NCBI GenBank assembly: GCA_913047695.1
Contig: CAJWUI010000006.1
Location: 62,001 to 126,000, forward strand
Reading direction: 5' to 3'
Origin: an uncultured Bacteroidota bacterium
GTDB lineage: Bacteria; Bacteroidota; Bacteroidia; Flavobacteriales; Flavobacteriaceae
DNA length: 64,000 nt
The translations under genes were made by a program, and so were the position numbers. The stretch's first letter is position 1; every line of letters starts with the position of its first letter. Below are positions 10,877 to 20,891 of the stretch, in pieces. The notes under the pieces are model-generated. The model worked only from the letters and a program-made list of their open reading frames with translations, was not told the origin of the DNA and did no database searches.

Positions 10877-11397
10877 TATTTTAAGAGAGCTTTTAAATAA
10901 TTTTTTGATTCATCTAAAAAAGTTTGTTTATCTTCTATGTCAATATTAAGTATTATATCATTAATTATATGATTTACTTGGTAAAAACCTAGCCGTACTT
11001 TAGACGAACAGGAAGCACTTACAAGCTCTGGAAATATTTTGCTGATGGAAAAATAATTTATCAATAAATCAAACTTTTGATCAAAAAAAGACAACATTTC
11101 ACTGTCAAATTTTCCCAACAATCCTACTTTTTCTCTTGAACAGTAAATAATTTTTCTAAATCTTGCTTTGGATTTTGAAAATTTCTTGTCACTAATTACA
11201 ACCAAAGTTATTTTTTTTGAGGATATTTTCAATGAATCCGCGAGCGAGAAAAAAACTTTTTCATCAATCTCATTATTTGAGGTTAAAATCACCATTGAAC
11301 TAAAAGACTTAATTTTCTCTTTAGATTTTGATTCAAGGATCTTTAATCTTTTATTTAATCTGTAGCGCAAAAAAATATTTTTAAAAAGATCAGTCAT
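10876..11397 (-). CDS. DUF6913-like protein of unknown function
   Basis: 173 aa ORF directly upstream of dapA (1-nt stop/start overlap); family assignment from recall only. Confidence 0.6.
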   Translation of the reverse strand: MTDLFKNIFLRYRLNKRLKILESKSKEKIKSFSSMVILTSNNEIDEKVFFSLADSLKISSKKITLVVISDKKFSKSKARFRKIIYCSREKVGLLGKFDSEMLSFFDQKFDLLINYFSISKIFPELVSASCSSKVRLGFYQVNHIINDIILNIDIEDKQTFLDESKNYLKALLK

Positions 11398-11492
11398 TTT
11401 AAATAAATATATCCTAACTACGAGAGAGTAAAATAAAAATCAATCTTTTAGCTAAGGATATTTTTAGTTATAAATATAACAATTTTAGGTGC

Positions 11493-13499
11493 TTATGAAC
11501 TTTTTAAATTATCAAAGTCTTTTTCAGATAATATTGGAATATTTTGACTTTTCGCTTTTATCTCTTTAGATGGTCCAATGCCTTTCCCGGCAACAAGATA
11601 ATCGGTTTTTGAAGATATTGAAGTTACTAAAATTCCACCAAGTTTTTCAATTTCATTTTTGATTTCCTCTCGGTTGTAAGCATCAAAGATTCCTGATATC
11701 ACAAATCTTTTATTATAAAATGCTGGATGATTATAATTGGGGTTATTTAAAGTTTTCATTTTTAACCCAAATGATTCTAAAGATTTAACAAGTTTTAAAT
11801 TATCTTGAATTGAAAAATAATTAATAATGCTTTGAGCAATTTTTTCGCCAATCTCTTCAGTATTTGTCAAGTTTTCTTTTGATGCTGATATCAAATTATC
11901 AATGGAGTTATATGATTTAGCAAGTTTTTTTGCTACTGTTTCACCAACGTATCTTATTCCAAGGGCAAATAGGACCTTTGAAAATGGTTTTTCAACTGAT
12001 TTACTGATAGCGTTAACAATATTATTTGCTGATTTTTCAGCCATCCCATCTAAAGGTAAAATTTGTTCCTTATTTATTTTATATAAGTCTAAGATACTAG
12101 AAATTAAACCAGCATGATAAAACATAGCTACAGTTTCACCTCCTAAACCCTCAATATCCATTGCCTTTCTACTTATAAAATGCTGAATTTTTCCTATTTT
12201 TTGTGGTGGACATACATTTTCATTTTTACAATAATGTTGGGCTTCTCCTTTTTCACGAAACAGAGGAAAGTTACATTCTGGACAATTACTTATAAATTTT
12301 ATTTTATCGGAGAAATCTCCTCTTTCTAATTCTTTAACCCCTGTAATTTTTGGTATTATTTCTCCTCCTTTTTCCACAAATACTGTATCTCCAAGTCTCA
12401 ATTGCAATTTTTCTATCTGATCTGAATTGTGTAGAGAAGCTCGTTTCACCAGAGTTCCGGAAATCGAAATTGGTTTAAGCCTTGCGACAGGAGTTACAGC
12501 TCCTGTTCTTCCTACTTGAAAATGCACTCCTTCTAATATAGTTGCAGCCTGTTCTGCTTTATATTTATAAGCTATGGCCCAACGTGGAAATTTTGCTGTA
12601 TAACCTAATATATCTTGGTGTTTTAAACTATTAACTTTTATGACCACTCCATCTATTTCATAATCTAATTTTCCTCTTTCAGAGTCCCAATATTTTACAA
12701 AATCAAAAACCTTATCTATTGAATCAACGAGTTTTGCGGAATTAGGAACCTTAAACCCCCATTCTCTTGCTTTTTTTAATACTTCGAATTGATCATACAA
12801 GTTTAGTTCATCACCTACTACTGAATAAATAAAGCATTTTAATGGACGTCTAGCAACTTGGCTGCTATCTTGTAATTTTAAACTGCCTGATGCAGTGTTT
12901 CTAGGATTGCTGTATAGAGCTTCACCTAATTCTGCTCTTCGCATATTCATTTTATTAAAATCTTTAATAGGTAAAATTATTTCACCACGAACTTCAAAAA
13001 ATTTAGGATATTCACCTTTTAATCTTAACGGTATAGTCTTAATTGTTTTTATATTTTCAGTAATTTCATCTCCCTGTAAGCCGTCTCCTCTTGTTAAAGC
13101 TTTAACTAGTTCTCCTTCTTTATAACTAAGATTTATTGAGGCTCCATCAAACTTTAACTCACAAGAATAAGATATGGTAATATCATTACCTAAAACCTTA
13201 AGGATCCTTTCTTCCCATTTTATTATTTCATCTTTGGTGTATGTATTAGATAGAGAATACATTGGATATCGATGTGATGAGGACTTAAATGATTTGGTTA
13301 TGGATCCTCCAACCCTTTGCGTTGGTGAATTGGGATCAAAAAATTGAGGATTTTCAGATTCTAATTCTACAAGTTCCTTAAGCATCAAATCAAACTCAAG
13401 ATCTGTTAAAATTGGATTGTCTTCAACATAATATCTATGATTATGATCATGCAATTCGTTTCTTAAAAAATTAATTTTTTTTCGTATATCGTGCATCAC
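11493..13499 (-). CDS. ligA: NAD-dependent DNA ligase
   Basis: Adenylation motif SCELKFDGASINLSY, Cys4 zinc motif (CPECNFPLFREKGEAQHYCKN...CP), BRCT end. Confidence 0.96.
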   Translation of the reverse strand: MMHDIRKKINFLRNELHDHNHRYYVEDNPILTDLEFDLMLKELVELESENPQFFDPNSPTQRVGGSITKSFKSSSHRYPMYSLSNTYTKDEIIKWEERILKVLGNDITISYSCELKFDGASINLSYKEGELVKALTRGDGLQGDEITENIKTIKTIPLRLKGEYPKFFEVRGEIILPIKDFNKMNMRRAELGEALYSNPRNTASGSLKLQDSSQVARRPLKCFIYSVVGDELNLYDQFEVLKKAREWGFKVPNSAKLVDSIDKVFDFVKYWDSERGKLDYEIDGVVIKVNSLKHQDILGYTAKFPRWAIAYKYKAEQAATILEGVHFQVGRTGAVTPVARLKPISISGTLVKRASLHNSDQIEKLQLRLGDTVFVEKGGEIIPKITGVKELERGDFSDKIKFISNCPECNFPLFREKGEAQHYCKNENVCPPQKIGKIQHFISRKAMDIEGLGGETVAMFYHAGLISSILDLYKINKEQILPLDGMAEKSANNIVNAISKSVEKPFSKVLFALGIRYVGETVAKKLAKSYNSIDNLISASKENLTNTEEIGEKIAQSIINYFSIQDNLKLVKSLESFGLKMKTLNNPNYNHPAFYNKRFVISGIFDAYNREEIKNEIEKLGGILVTSISSKTDYLVAGKGIGPSKEIKAKSQNIPILSEKDFDNLKSS

Positions 13500-14347
13500 A
13501 GAGATTTTTGAAGGCGGAGCATTCTAACTTTTTCAAAGATATCTATTCGCTGTTTTATTTTAAAATTATATGCAGTAATAAGTCTTTTCAAGTCTTTAAT
13601 TAGTAAAGGATTAATCTCAAAATATATAAGTCCTGATTTTTGTAGGTTTAATTTTGCATAATCTAGAATTAATCTGTAAAACTTCAATGGGTCTTGATCA
13701 TTGACGAATATTGCCTCGTGCGGCTCATGCTTGAGTACGTTTAATTTCATATTTTTTTTTTCTTTGTTTAACACATATGGTGGATTTGAAACTATAACAT
13801 CAATTTTTAGGTTTAATGAATTCAAAAAATTAATATCCTTTTTAAAAAAATTAACCTTAACATTATTTTTCTTTGCATTTTGCTTTGCTAATTCTAAAAT
13901 TGCATCATCATTATCAAGTGCATAAACTATGTTTCTTTTTAATTCTTTTGCTAATGAAATTGCAATACAACCCGAGCCAGTCCCTATATCAATAATATTT
14001 TTTTTTGGATAAAAATTTTGAAAATCTTCTATCACCCAATCCACTAACTCTTCAGTTTCTGGTCTTGGTATTAATACATTTTCATTAACGTTTAATGTCA
14101 ATGAACGAAAAGATACTTTTCCAATTATATACTGAATTGGTTTTTGAGCCAAAAGATTTTTAATAGCCCGTTTTAGAAAGGTAAATTCTGATTTTTTTAA
14201 GCTTGATTTTGGATCTAAAGCAAGTTGTAATTCATTTCTTTTAAAAACCTCACTCAAAATTAATTTATAATAATATATGATCTCATTATTGTTATATGTA
14301 TTTTCTAAATTCTTTAAAAAAAAATTTTTTCCCTCCATTAAAGTCAT
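13496..14347 (-). CDS. prmC: Peptide chain release factor N5-glutamine methyltransferase
   Basis: IPRPETEELVDW, IDIGTGSGCIAI, VSNPPYV. True start may be 14338 (MEGKNFF). Confidence 0.92.
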   Translation of the reverse strand: MTLMEGKNFFLKNLENTYNNNEIIYYYKLILSEVFKRNELQLALDPKSSLKKSEFTFLKRAIKNLLAQKPIQYIIGKVSFRSLTLNVNENVLIPRPETEELVDWVIEDFQNFYPKKNIIDIGTGSGCIAISLAKELKRNIVYALDNDDAILELAKQNAKKNNVKVNFFKKDINFLNSLNLKIDVIVSNPPYVLNKEKKNMKLNVLKHEPHEAIFVNDQDPLKFYRLILDYAKLNLQKSGLIYFEINPLLIKDLKRLITAYNFKIKQRIDIFEKVRMLRLQKSL

Positions 14348-14554
14348 TCTTATTTATATTTTATGTGGATTATTAATTTTTTTCTCTGTTATTTTGAAAA
14401 ATATTTATATCGATTTTAGTAAAAACATTTTGGTTTTCAAAATATTGACCGGCAAAACTTAATTATTAAAATATTACCTAAACATCCGTGAATTTTATTA
14501 CTATTAAATTTTCAGAAATTAGATGATTTTAGTACAAACAAGGGAATTTTAATT

Positions 14555-15604
14555 ATGGTTTCAAAAAAAATTACTGATGAATATTTCATGAGGTGCTGTT
14601 TGGATTTAGCTGAAAATGGTCTTGGAAAAACCTATCCTAACCCAATTGTTGGTGCATTAATTGTTCATAAACATAAAATTATAGGTAGGGGCTGGCATGA
14701 AAAGGCAGGTAAAAATCATGCTGAAATTAATGCTATTTTAGATGTAAGAGATAAATCGCTTCTTTCAAAAAGCACAATGTATATTAATTTAGAGCCATGC
14801 TCCCATCATGGTAAAACACCGCCTTGTGTTGACACTATCAAAAAATTCTTAATTCCAAAAGTTGTTGTTGGTTCAATTGATCCAAATCCAAAAGTGGGTG
14901 GTAATGGAATAAAAATACTTCAGAAATCAGGATGTATTATTAAGTATGGTATACTGAAAAAAGAAACTGACTTTGCCAATAGACGTTTTATTACTTATCA
15001 TCAAAAAAAACGACCATATATCATTTTAAAATGGGCTAAAACATCAGATAATTTTATAGCTCCTTTAGATCAAGAAAAAAAATCAAGGAAAGTGTTTTGG
15101 ATAACTAATGATTTGTCTCGGAAAATTGTTCACAAATGGCGCAGTCAAGAAGCAGCTTTACTCGTTGGTGTTCAAACAATTGTTAATGACAATCCTAGGT
15201 TAACTAATAGACTTTCTAAGGGAAATAATCCCTTAAGATTAGTTTTTGATCCAAACAATAGAACACCCCCAAATTCATTCATAATTGAAGATAAAGAACC
15301 AACTATTTTTTTTAATAAAGAAAAAGAAATGAATACAGTTAATGGTAAAAAGTATGCAATTATGAACCCATTTAGCCTTAAAAAATTTTTTGCATTTTGT
15401 TACCTAAACGAAATACAATCTGTAATAATTGAGGGAGGAAAGAAAACACTACAAAAATTCATTGACTTGGGCTATTGGGATGAGGCAAGAGTTTTTACAA
15501 GTACAAAAAAATTAAAAAATGGAATTGGCTCTCCAAATATTTATAAAAGTAAATCCTATTCAAAAAATATTGATGGAGATACATTAGATTTTTACTTCAA
15601 CTAA
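14555..15604 (+). CDS. ribD: Bifunctional riboflavin biosynthesis deaminase/reductase
   Basis: GKTYPNPIVGALIV, HAEINAI, LEPCSHHGKTPPC, C-terminal reductase domain. Confidence 0.95.
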   Translation: MVSKKITDEYFMRCCLDLAENGLGKTYPNPIVGALIVHKHKIIGRGWHEKAGKNHAEINAILDVRDKSLLSKSTMYINLEPCSHHGKTPPCVDTIKKFLIPKVVVGSIDPNPKVGGNGIKILQKSGCIIKYGILKKETDFANRRFITYHQKKRPYIILKWAKTSDNFIAPLDQEKKSRKVFWITNDLSRKIVHKWRSQEAALLVGVQTIVNDNPRLTNRLSKGNNPLRLVFDPNNRTPPNSFIIEDKEPTIFFNKEKEMNTVNGKKYAIMNPFSLKKFFAFCYLNEIQSVIIEGGKKTLQKFIDLGYWDEARVFTSTKKLKNGIGSPNIYKSKSYSKNIDGDTLDFYFN

Positions 15605-15992
15605 ATTTCTCGTTCAATATTTTTGGACATCTTGTAGGGCGCATTGTTTTTTTTGATAAAAAAGCCAAAACAGTTTCTCCTTTACATACGATTATATTTT
15701 TACTATTAACAACTACGTATTGGAATTTCAAAGTTGCTTTTGGAGGATCTATTAAGGAAACAGTAACTTTAAAACTTTCATCAAAAAAAAGTGGCTTTAT
15801 ATATTCAGCTGAGGCTCTAACTACAGGCATTAATACTCCACTTTCCTCAAGTTGTGAGTATGAGATATCCAAAAAATTTAACCACTCTAACCTAGCTAGT
15901 TCAAAATATTTTAAATAATTACTATGATGCACAAAACTCATTTGATCAGTTTCCGCATATCGAACACGAACTTCAACTGTAGTATAATTCAT
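15597..15992 (-). CDS. Acyl-CoA thioesterase, hotdog fold (YbgC/FadM type)
   Basis: VRVRYAETDQMSFVHHSNYLKYFELARLEWL. Confidence 0.88.
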   Translation of the reverse strand: MNYTTVEVRVRYAETDQMSFVHHSNYLKYFELARLEWLNFLDISYSQLEESGVLMPVVRASAEYIKPLFFDESFKVTVSLIDPPKATLKFQYVVVNSKNIIVCKGETVLAFLSKKTMRPTRCPKILNEKFS

Positions 15993-16186
15993 AAAATTTG
16001 GAATTCATATTTTTTGTGAGAAAATATTAATAAGTATTACAAAATTACTCCTGAAGAATATCTAAAAAAAAAACTTAAAATTCAATAGCTATTTAATTTT
16101 TTTTTATGTTTTTTTAATGAATATTTGTGAAGAACGAAACGGGTTCACATTAACCATAATTCTAATAAATAAAGAATAGAAAATAA

Positions 16187-17614
16187 ATGAACATTAGTGC
16201 CTCCTCTGTTTGGGATAAATGTCTTTCTTTTATAAAAGATAACATACAGCCCCAAGCATACAAAACATGGTTTTTACCGATTAAACCTGTCAGGCTTAAT
16301 GATAATGTTCTTAGCATAGAAGTTCCAAGTAAATTTTTTTATGAATGGCTTGAGGAGCACTATATAAAATTACTAAAAACCGCATTGCAAAAGGAGTTGG
16401 GAGATGAAGCCCGTTTAATTTATTCAATCCGGATGGAAAATACATTTGGTGGTAAGGTTGCATTCACTGAAAACATTCCAAGCAATAATAAAGCTGGATT
16501 ATCTCCTCAAAACGTTGAAGCACCTCTTAATTCTCACTCACCTGAATTAAAAAATCCTTTTGTAATTCCAGGGATTAAAAACCTTCAAATTGAATCTCAA
16601 TTAAATCCAAGTTATAATTTTGACAATTTTTTAGAAGGAGATTCAAATAGACTCGCTCGTTCTGCAGCACTAGCTGTCGCATCCAAGCCCGGTGGAACAT
16701 CTTTCAATCCACTTTTGATATTTGGCGGGGTTGGATTAGGAAAAACTCATCTTGCCCATGCTATTGGTGTAGATATAAAAGAAAAATATCAAGATAAAAC
16801 AGTTCTTTACATTGCAGCAGAGAAGTTTACCCAACAATACATTGAAGCTGTTAAAAAAAATACTCGTAATGATTTTATTCATTTTTATCAATTGTTAGAT
16901 GTGCTTATTATAGATGATGTTCAATTTCTCTCTGGTAAAACAGGGACTCAAGATGTATTCTTTCACATATTCAACCATTTACACCAAAACGGTAAGCAAG
17001 TAGTTCTTACATCTGATAAAGCTCCTGTTGATATGCAAGACATTGAACAGCGACTTCTTTCCAGGTTCAAGTGGGGTTTATCTGCAGAACTCCAATTGCC
17101 AAACTTCGAAACACGTATTTCAATATTAAAAAATAAGCTGTATAGAGATGGTGTATCAATCAATGATGATGTTATTGAGTATGTAGCAAAAAATATAAAA
17201 ACTAATGTACGCGAATTAGAGGGAGCCATAATTTCCCTAATAGCACAATCTTCATTTAATAAAGTTGAGATTACACAAGATTTAGCTCAAGACATTGTAA
17301 TGAAGTTTGTAAAAAACACAAAAAGAGAAGTCTCTATTGATTATATACAAAAAGTGGTTTCAGATTATTTTCAGATGGACATAGAAACTCTGCAATCCAA
17401 AACTCGCAGGAGACATATTGTTCAAGCCAGACAACTAGCCATGTACTTTGCAAAAAAATTTACAAAGGCATCCTTAGCTAGTATCGGAAGTCAAATCGGT
17501 AAACGAGATCACGCAACAGTTCTTCATGCATGCAAAACTGTCGATAATTTGACATTTACTGATAAACAGTTTCGTAAATACGTGGAGGATTTAAGTCAAA
17601 AACTAACTCCATAA
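16187..17614 (+). CDS. dnaA: Chromosomal replication initiator DnaA
   Basis: GGVGLGKTHLAHAIG, LIIDDVQFLSG, C-terminal IGKRDHATVLHACKTVDNL. Confidence 0.97.
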   Translation: MNISASSVWDKCLSFIKDNIQPQAYKTWFLPIKPVRLNDNVLSIEVPSKFFYEWLEEHYIKLLKTALQKELGDEARLIYSIRMENTFGGKVAFTENIPSNNKAGLSPQNVEAPLNSHSPELKNPFVIPGIKNLQIESQLNPSYNFDNFLEGDSNRLARSAALAVASKPGGTSFNPLLIFGGVGLGKTHLAHAIGVDIKEKYQDKTVLYIAAEKFTQQYIEAVKKNTRNDFIHFYQLLDVLIIDDVQFLSGKTGTQDVFFHIFNHLHQNGKQVVLTSDKAPVDMQDIEQRLLSRFKWGLSAELQLPNFETRISILKNKLYRDGVSINDDVIEYVAKNIKTNVRELEGAIISLIAQSSFNKVEITQDLAQDIVMKFVKNTKREVSIDYIQKVVSDYFQMDIETLQSKTRRRHIVQARQLAMYFAKKFTKASLASIGSQIGKRDHATVLHACKTVDNLTFTDKQFRKYVEDLSQKLTP

Positions 17615-17729
17615 TTATTTATCCCATGGGATTGCTTTAAATTCTCATGTATGATTAATATTTTTTTCCGTTTATTCATTTATTTCTAACAAATCAATAT
17701 TTCAAGTAGATGAAAATTACGCCTTGATT

Positions 17730-18458
17730 ATGGAAGGAAAAGAAATTAGAAAAGGTATCTTACATTTAATTCCGACTCCAATCGGAAACAACTCCACATT
17801 TCTGGTAATTCCAATTTCAGTAAAAAAAGAAGTCTTAACCTTATCCAATTTTATAGTTGAAAGTGAACGAAGTGCTCGTCGTTTTATAAAGAAAATAATT
17901 CCAGATAAAAATCAAGATGACTTAAATATTTTTCTATTAAATAAATTTACAACTAAAAGTGAACTGGGAAGTTATTTAGATCCCTGTTTGAATGGACTCT
18001 CTATGGGTCTTCTTTCCGATGCGGGATGCCCTGGAATTGCTGATCCAGGAGCCTTAATTGTTTCAAAAGCTCATGAATCTGGAATAATAGTTAAACCTCA
18101 CGTTGGTCCGTCCTCCATAATTTTAGCCTTGATGAGTTCAGGAATGAATGGACAGAACTTTTCTTTTAATGGATACCTCTCAATAGAAAAAAAACAAAGA
18201 TTAAAAGATTTAAAAAAATTTGAACAAATCGCGATCAATAGAAACCAAACCCAAATTTTCATAGAAACACCTTATAGAAATGATTCCTTTTTTTTTGATG
18301 CACTTAAAGCTTTAAAAAATAATACGAGATTTTGTATTGCATGTGATCTCAACCTTGATTCAGAATATATAAAAACACAAACTATTTGGGAATGGAAGAA
18401 AGTTAAAACTAACCTTAATAAACGCCCTTGTATATTTATTATTGAAGGAGGGGGCTAG
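17730..18458 (+). CDS. Tetrapyrrole-methylase-fold SAM-dependent methyltransferase (RsmI-like paralog)
   Basis: LHLIPTPIGN, LLSDAGCPGIADPGALIV. ATG at 17730 preferred over the TTG at 17724 in the track. Confidence 0.8.
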   Translation: MEGKEIRKGILHLIPTPIGNNSTFLVIPISVKKEVLTLSNFIVESERSARRFIKKIIPDKNQDDLNIFLLNKFTTKSELGSYLDPCLNGLSMGLLSDAGCPGIADPGALIVSKAHESGIIVKPHVGPSSIILALMSSGMNGQNFSFNGYLSIEKKQRLKDLKKFEQIAINRNQTQIFIETPYRNDSFFFDALKALKNNTRFCIACDLNLDSEYIKTQTIWEWKKVKTNLNKRPCIFIIEGGG

Positions 18459-19498
18459 CGAAATAATTTATTTCTATTTAACCACTCAGTGTAAAGCTTT
18501 TTGTTTTTATTGTGTTCTGAATAATTTTTCGAAAAAAGATGAAAACCTGAATCAGTTGGAGACGCAACAAAATAAAGATAATTATGGATTTCTGGATTTA
18601 GGACTGCTTCAATTGTAGATAGGCTTGGCATACATATAGGGCCTGGAGTTAAGCCCTTATAGCGATAAGTGTTATACGGCGAATCCAATTTAAGGTCTCT
18701 ATATAAAACTCTTCTAATAATTTTTTTAAAGTTTTTTTCTTTCTTTTTGATGGCATAAATAACAGTTGGATCAGCTTGAAGTTTCATATTTTTTCTCAAA
18801 CGATTAAGATAAACTCCTGAAATTATATTTTGTTCTTCAGAACGTAATGACTCTTTCTGGACTATTGATGCTAAAATATAAACTTCAATTGGACTTAAAT
18901 TCAAGGCATTTGCCTTTCGAACTCTTTCCTCATTCCAAAATAAATTGTAGTATTCCAGCATCCGGTTTCTAAAATCTTCGGGTTTAACATCCCAAAAAAA
19001 ATCGTAAGTATTTGGCAAATACATCGCAAGAGCCGTTTCCGAAGTAAAACCTAAAGATTTTAAAAACTTTTCATTTTTAAATGCATTTAATAATTCAACA
19101 CTATCAGCCTCGATTTGTTTTGAAATACGCGCAGCCAAATCCTCTAAACGCTCTAAATTATTAAAAACAACCTTAGTAGTGAGGCGCTCTGTTCGAAGAA
19201 GATTAACAATATCGTTATTACCCATGTCTCTTTTAATTCTATACTTTCCGGGACGAACTTTTGAAAAAAATCCTTTTTTTTCAGCTGCTATTGAAAAATA
19301 TTTTAAAGATTTTAATATTGGTTTTAAATGTATTAAAAGTGAATCTACGTTATCATCTCTGTCGATATAAACGTATGAATAGTTATTGCTAAATTTTGTG
19401 TTTGACCAAAAAAAAATCTGGTAAAAATGTATCACAAAATAAATTCCTAAAATTGAAAGTAGTAGACTAAATAAAACTAAAGCTCTTTTTTTAATCAT
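18455..19498 (-). CDS. mltG: Endolytic murein transglycosylase
   Basis: YceG domain: NLERLEDLAARIS, LASIVQKES, GVYLNRLRKNMKLQADPTVIYA, NTYRYKGLTPGPI. The track start at 19531 would overlap the upstream GNAT gene; MIKKRALVLF at 19498 fits better. Confidence 0.92.
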   Translation of the reverse strand: MIKKRALVLFSLLLSILGIYFVIHFYQIFFWSNTKFSNNYSYVYIDRDDNVDSLLIHLKPILKSLKYFSIAAEKKGFFSKVRPGKYRIKRDMGNNDIVNLLRTERLTTKVVFNNLERLEDLAARISKQIEADSVELLNAFKNEKFLKSLGFTSETALAMYLPNTYDFFWDVKPEDFRNRMLEYYNLFWNEERVRKANALNLSPIEVYILASIVQKESLRSEEQNIISGVYLNRLRKNMKLQADPTVIYAIKKKEKNFKKIIRRVLYRDLKLDSPYNTYRYKGLTPGPICMPSLSTIEAVLNPEIHNYLYFVASPTDSGFHLFSKNYSEHNKNKKLYTEWLNRNKLFR

Positions 19499-19499
19499 C

Positions 19500-20012
19500 T
19501 TAAGACAATAATTTTTGATAAAGATATTCATCGTGAAAGCTATTTTGATAAAAGTTCCATGATTTTTTCAAACCAACTTTGACAAATCCCGATGACTCAA
19601 ACAAACCTATACTGGCTATATTTTCAAAAGCTATATTCGCGTAAAGACAATTTATATTTAAATTTTTTTTTGAGTGAGTCATTAATAAATCAAGTGCTTT
19701 TTTACCTAGTCCTTTATCTCTAAATTTATCAATAATAACAATTCCAACACCTGCTCTTCTGTGCAAAGGCTCAAAATCAAAAAGGTCCACAAACCCCAAG
19801 GTTGAGATTTTTGGACTAGAAACAATAAACCTTTTTTGTTTTATTTCAAAGATATCATGTTTTTGTTCTGAAATAAAATTATAAAGTGTTTCCTTTGAAA
19901 ATGGTTCCGTAGTATTTGAATATTTCCAATAATTTTCGTCATTTTCGATTTGCATGAGAATGCCGATATCATCTGGTTCAAGTGCTCTTAAAAAAAGATT
20001 ATTGGAGTTCAT
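19500..20012 (-). CDS. GNAT family N-acetyltransferase (RimJ/RimL type)
   Basis: LRALEPDDIGILMQIENDE, RRAGVGIVIIDKFRDKGLGKKAL. Confidence 0.85.
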   Translation of the reverse strand: MNSNNLFLRALEPDDIGILMQIENDENYWKYSNTTEPFSKETLYNFISEQKHDIFEIKQKRFIVSSPKISTLGFVDLFDFEPLHRRAGVGIVIIDKFRDKGLGKKALDLLMTHSKKNLNINCLYANIAFENIASIGLFESSGFVKVGLKKSWNFYQNSFHDEYLYQKLLS

Positions 20013-20803
20013 ATTTTGTATATACCAGAAAAAACATAGCTAGCTGGACCCTCTAAAAAGATATTTTCATATGTATCATTATGAAAATTAAAATCAACTT
20101 TTAGGCTACCTCCAAGAGTACATATATCTAATTTGGTATTCCCAGATGTCTCACCAATATGATGCAAAATAATTGCAGCTGCTACTGCTCCAGTACCACA
20201 AGCTAATGTTTCATCTTCAACACCTCGCTCATATGTTCTAATTAAAAAATTAGAATTATTTTTTTTCTGCAGAAAATTTACATTTATTCCTTCAGAAGCA
20301 AAATCTTTTGAATAACGAATCGCAGAACCTTGTTTCTTTACATCTATTTCATAAATATTATCAACTATTTTTATATAATGTGGTGATCCAGTATTTGTTA
20401 CAAATGACTCATTGTGCTTTAAAAAATTTTTCACGTCATTAAACCCTATTCTAACAATATCCTTCGATAATAAGGAAGCTTCGTGGATACCGTCAATTGC
20501 ATCAAATTTTGTTTTTTTACCGATCATTTTGTTTTTATAAGCATAAGACACAGCACATCTTGCACCATTCCCGCAAAGAGAGCTTAGTTTTCCATCACAA
20601 TTATAATATTTCATCTCAAAGTCTGAACTTTGTGATGCTGATAAAATGATGACACCATCTGCCCCGATTCCTGTTTTACGGTCACACATTTTACTCAGCT
20701 GCTGAATGCTTAACTTAGTATACTTATTATTAAAGTCATCTAAAATAATAAAGTCGTTGCCAGCTCCTTGATATTTATCAAAATGTATCTCCATACTTAA
20801 CAA
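20009..20803 (-). CDS. dapF: Diaminopimelate epimerase
   Basis: FDKYQGAGNDFIILDD, CGNGARC, ACGTGAVAAA. Start probably at MEIHFDKY. Confidence 0.95.
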   Translation of the reverse strand: MLSMEIHFDKYQGAGNDFIILDDFNNKYTKLSIQQLSKMCDRKTGIGADGVIILSASQSSDFEMKYYNCDGKLSSLCGNGARCAVSYAYKNKMIGKKTKFDAIDGIHEASLLSKDIVRIGFNDVKNFLKHNESFVTNTGSPHYIKIVDNIYEIDVKKQGSAIRYSKDFASEGINVNFLQKKNNSNFLIRTYERGVEDETLACGTGAVAAAIILHHIGETSGNTKLDICTLGGSLKVDFNFHNDTYENIFLEGPASYVFSGIYKI

Positions 20804-20891
20804 ATGTAGTCATTTTAAAAGGTGTTAAAGTGGAGTTAAAGCAAAATCATTTTTACTTAATTTAATTAAATTTGTCAAAAAATTTAGAAAA

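Noticed and set aside
14277-14462. 61-aa hydrophobic plus-strand ORF upstream of ribD
   Set aside because: Starts inside the antisense of prmC; the unique part is only about 35 codons of AT-rich DNA. Could be a small TM peptide but evidence is too weak.
14348-14554. Possible FMN (RFN) riboswitch upstream of ribD
   Set aside because: No recognisable conserved RFN core or stem arrangement in this AT-rich interval.
15993-16186. Chromosomal origin (oriC) next to dnaA
   Set aside because: Only one loose inverted repeat; no cluster of DnaA boxes or DUE-like array identified.
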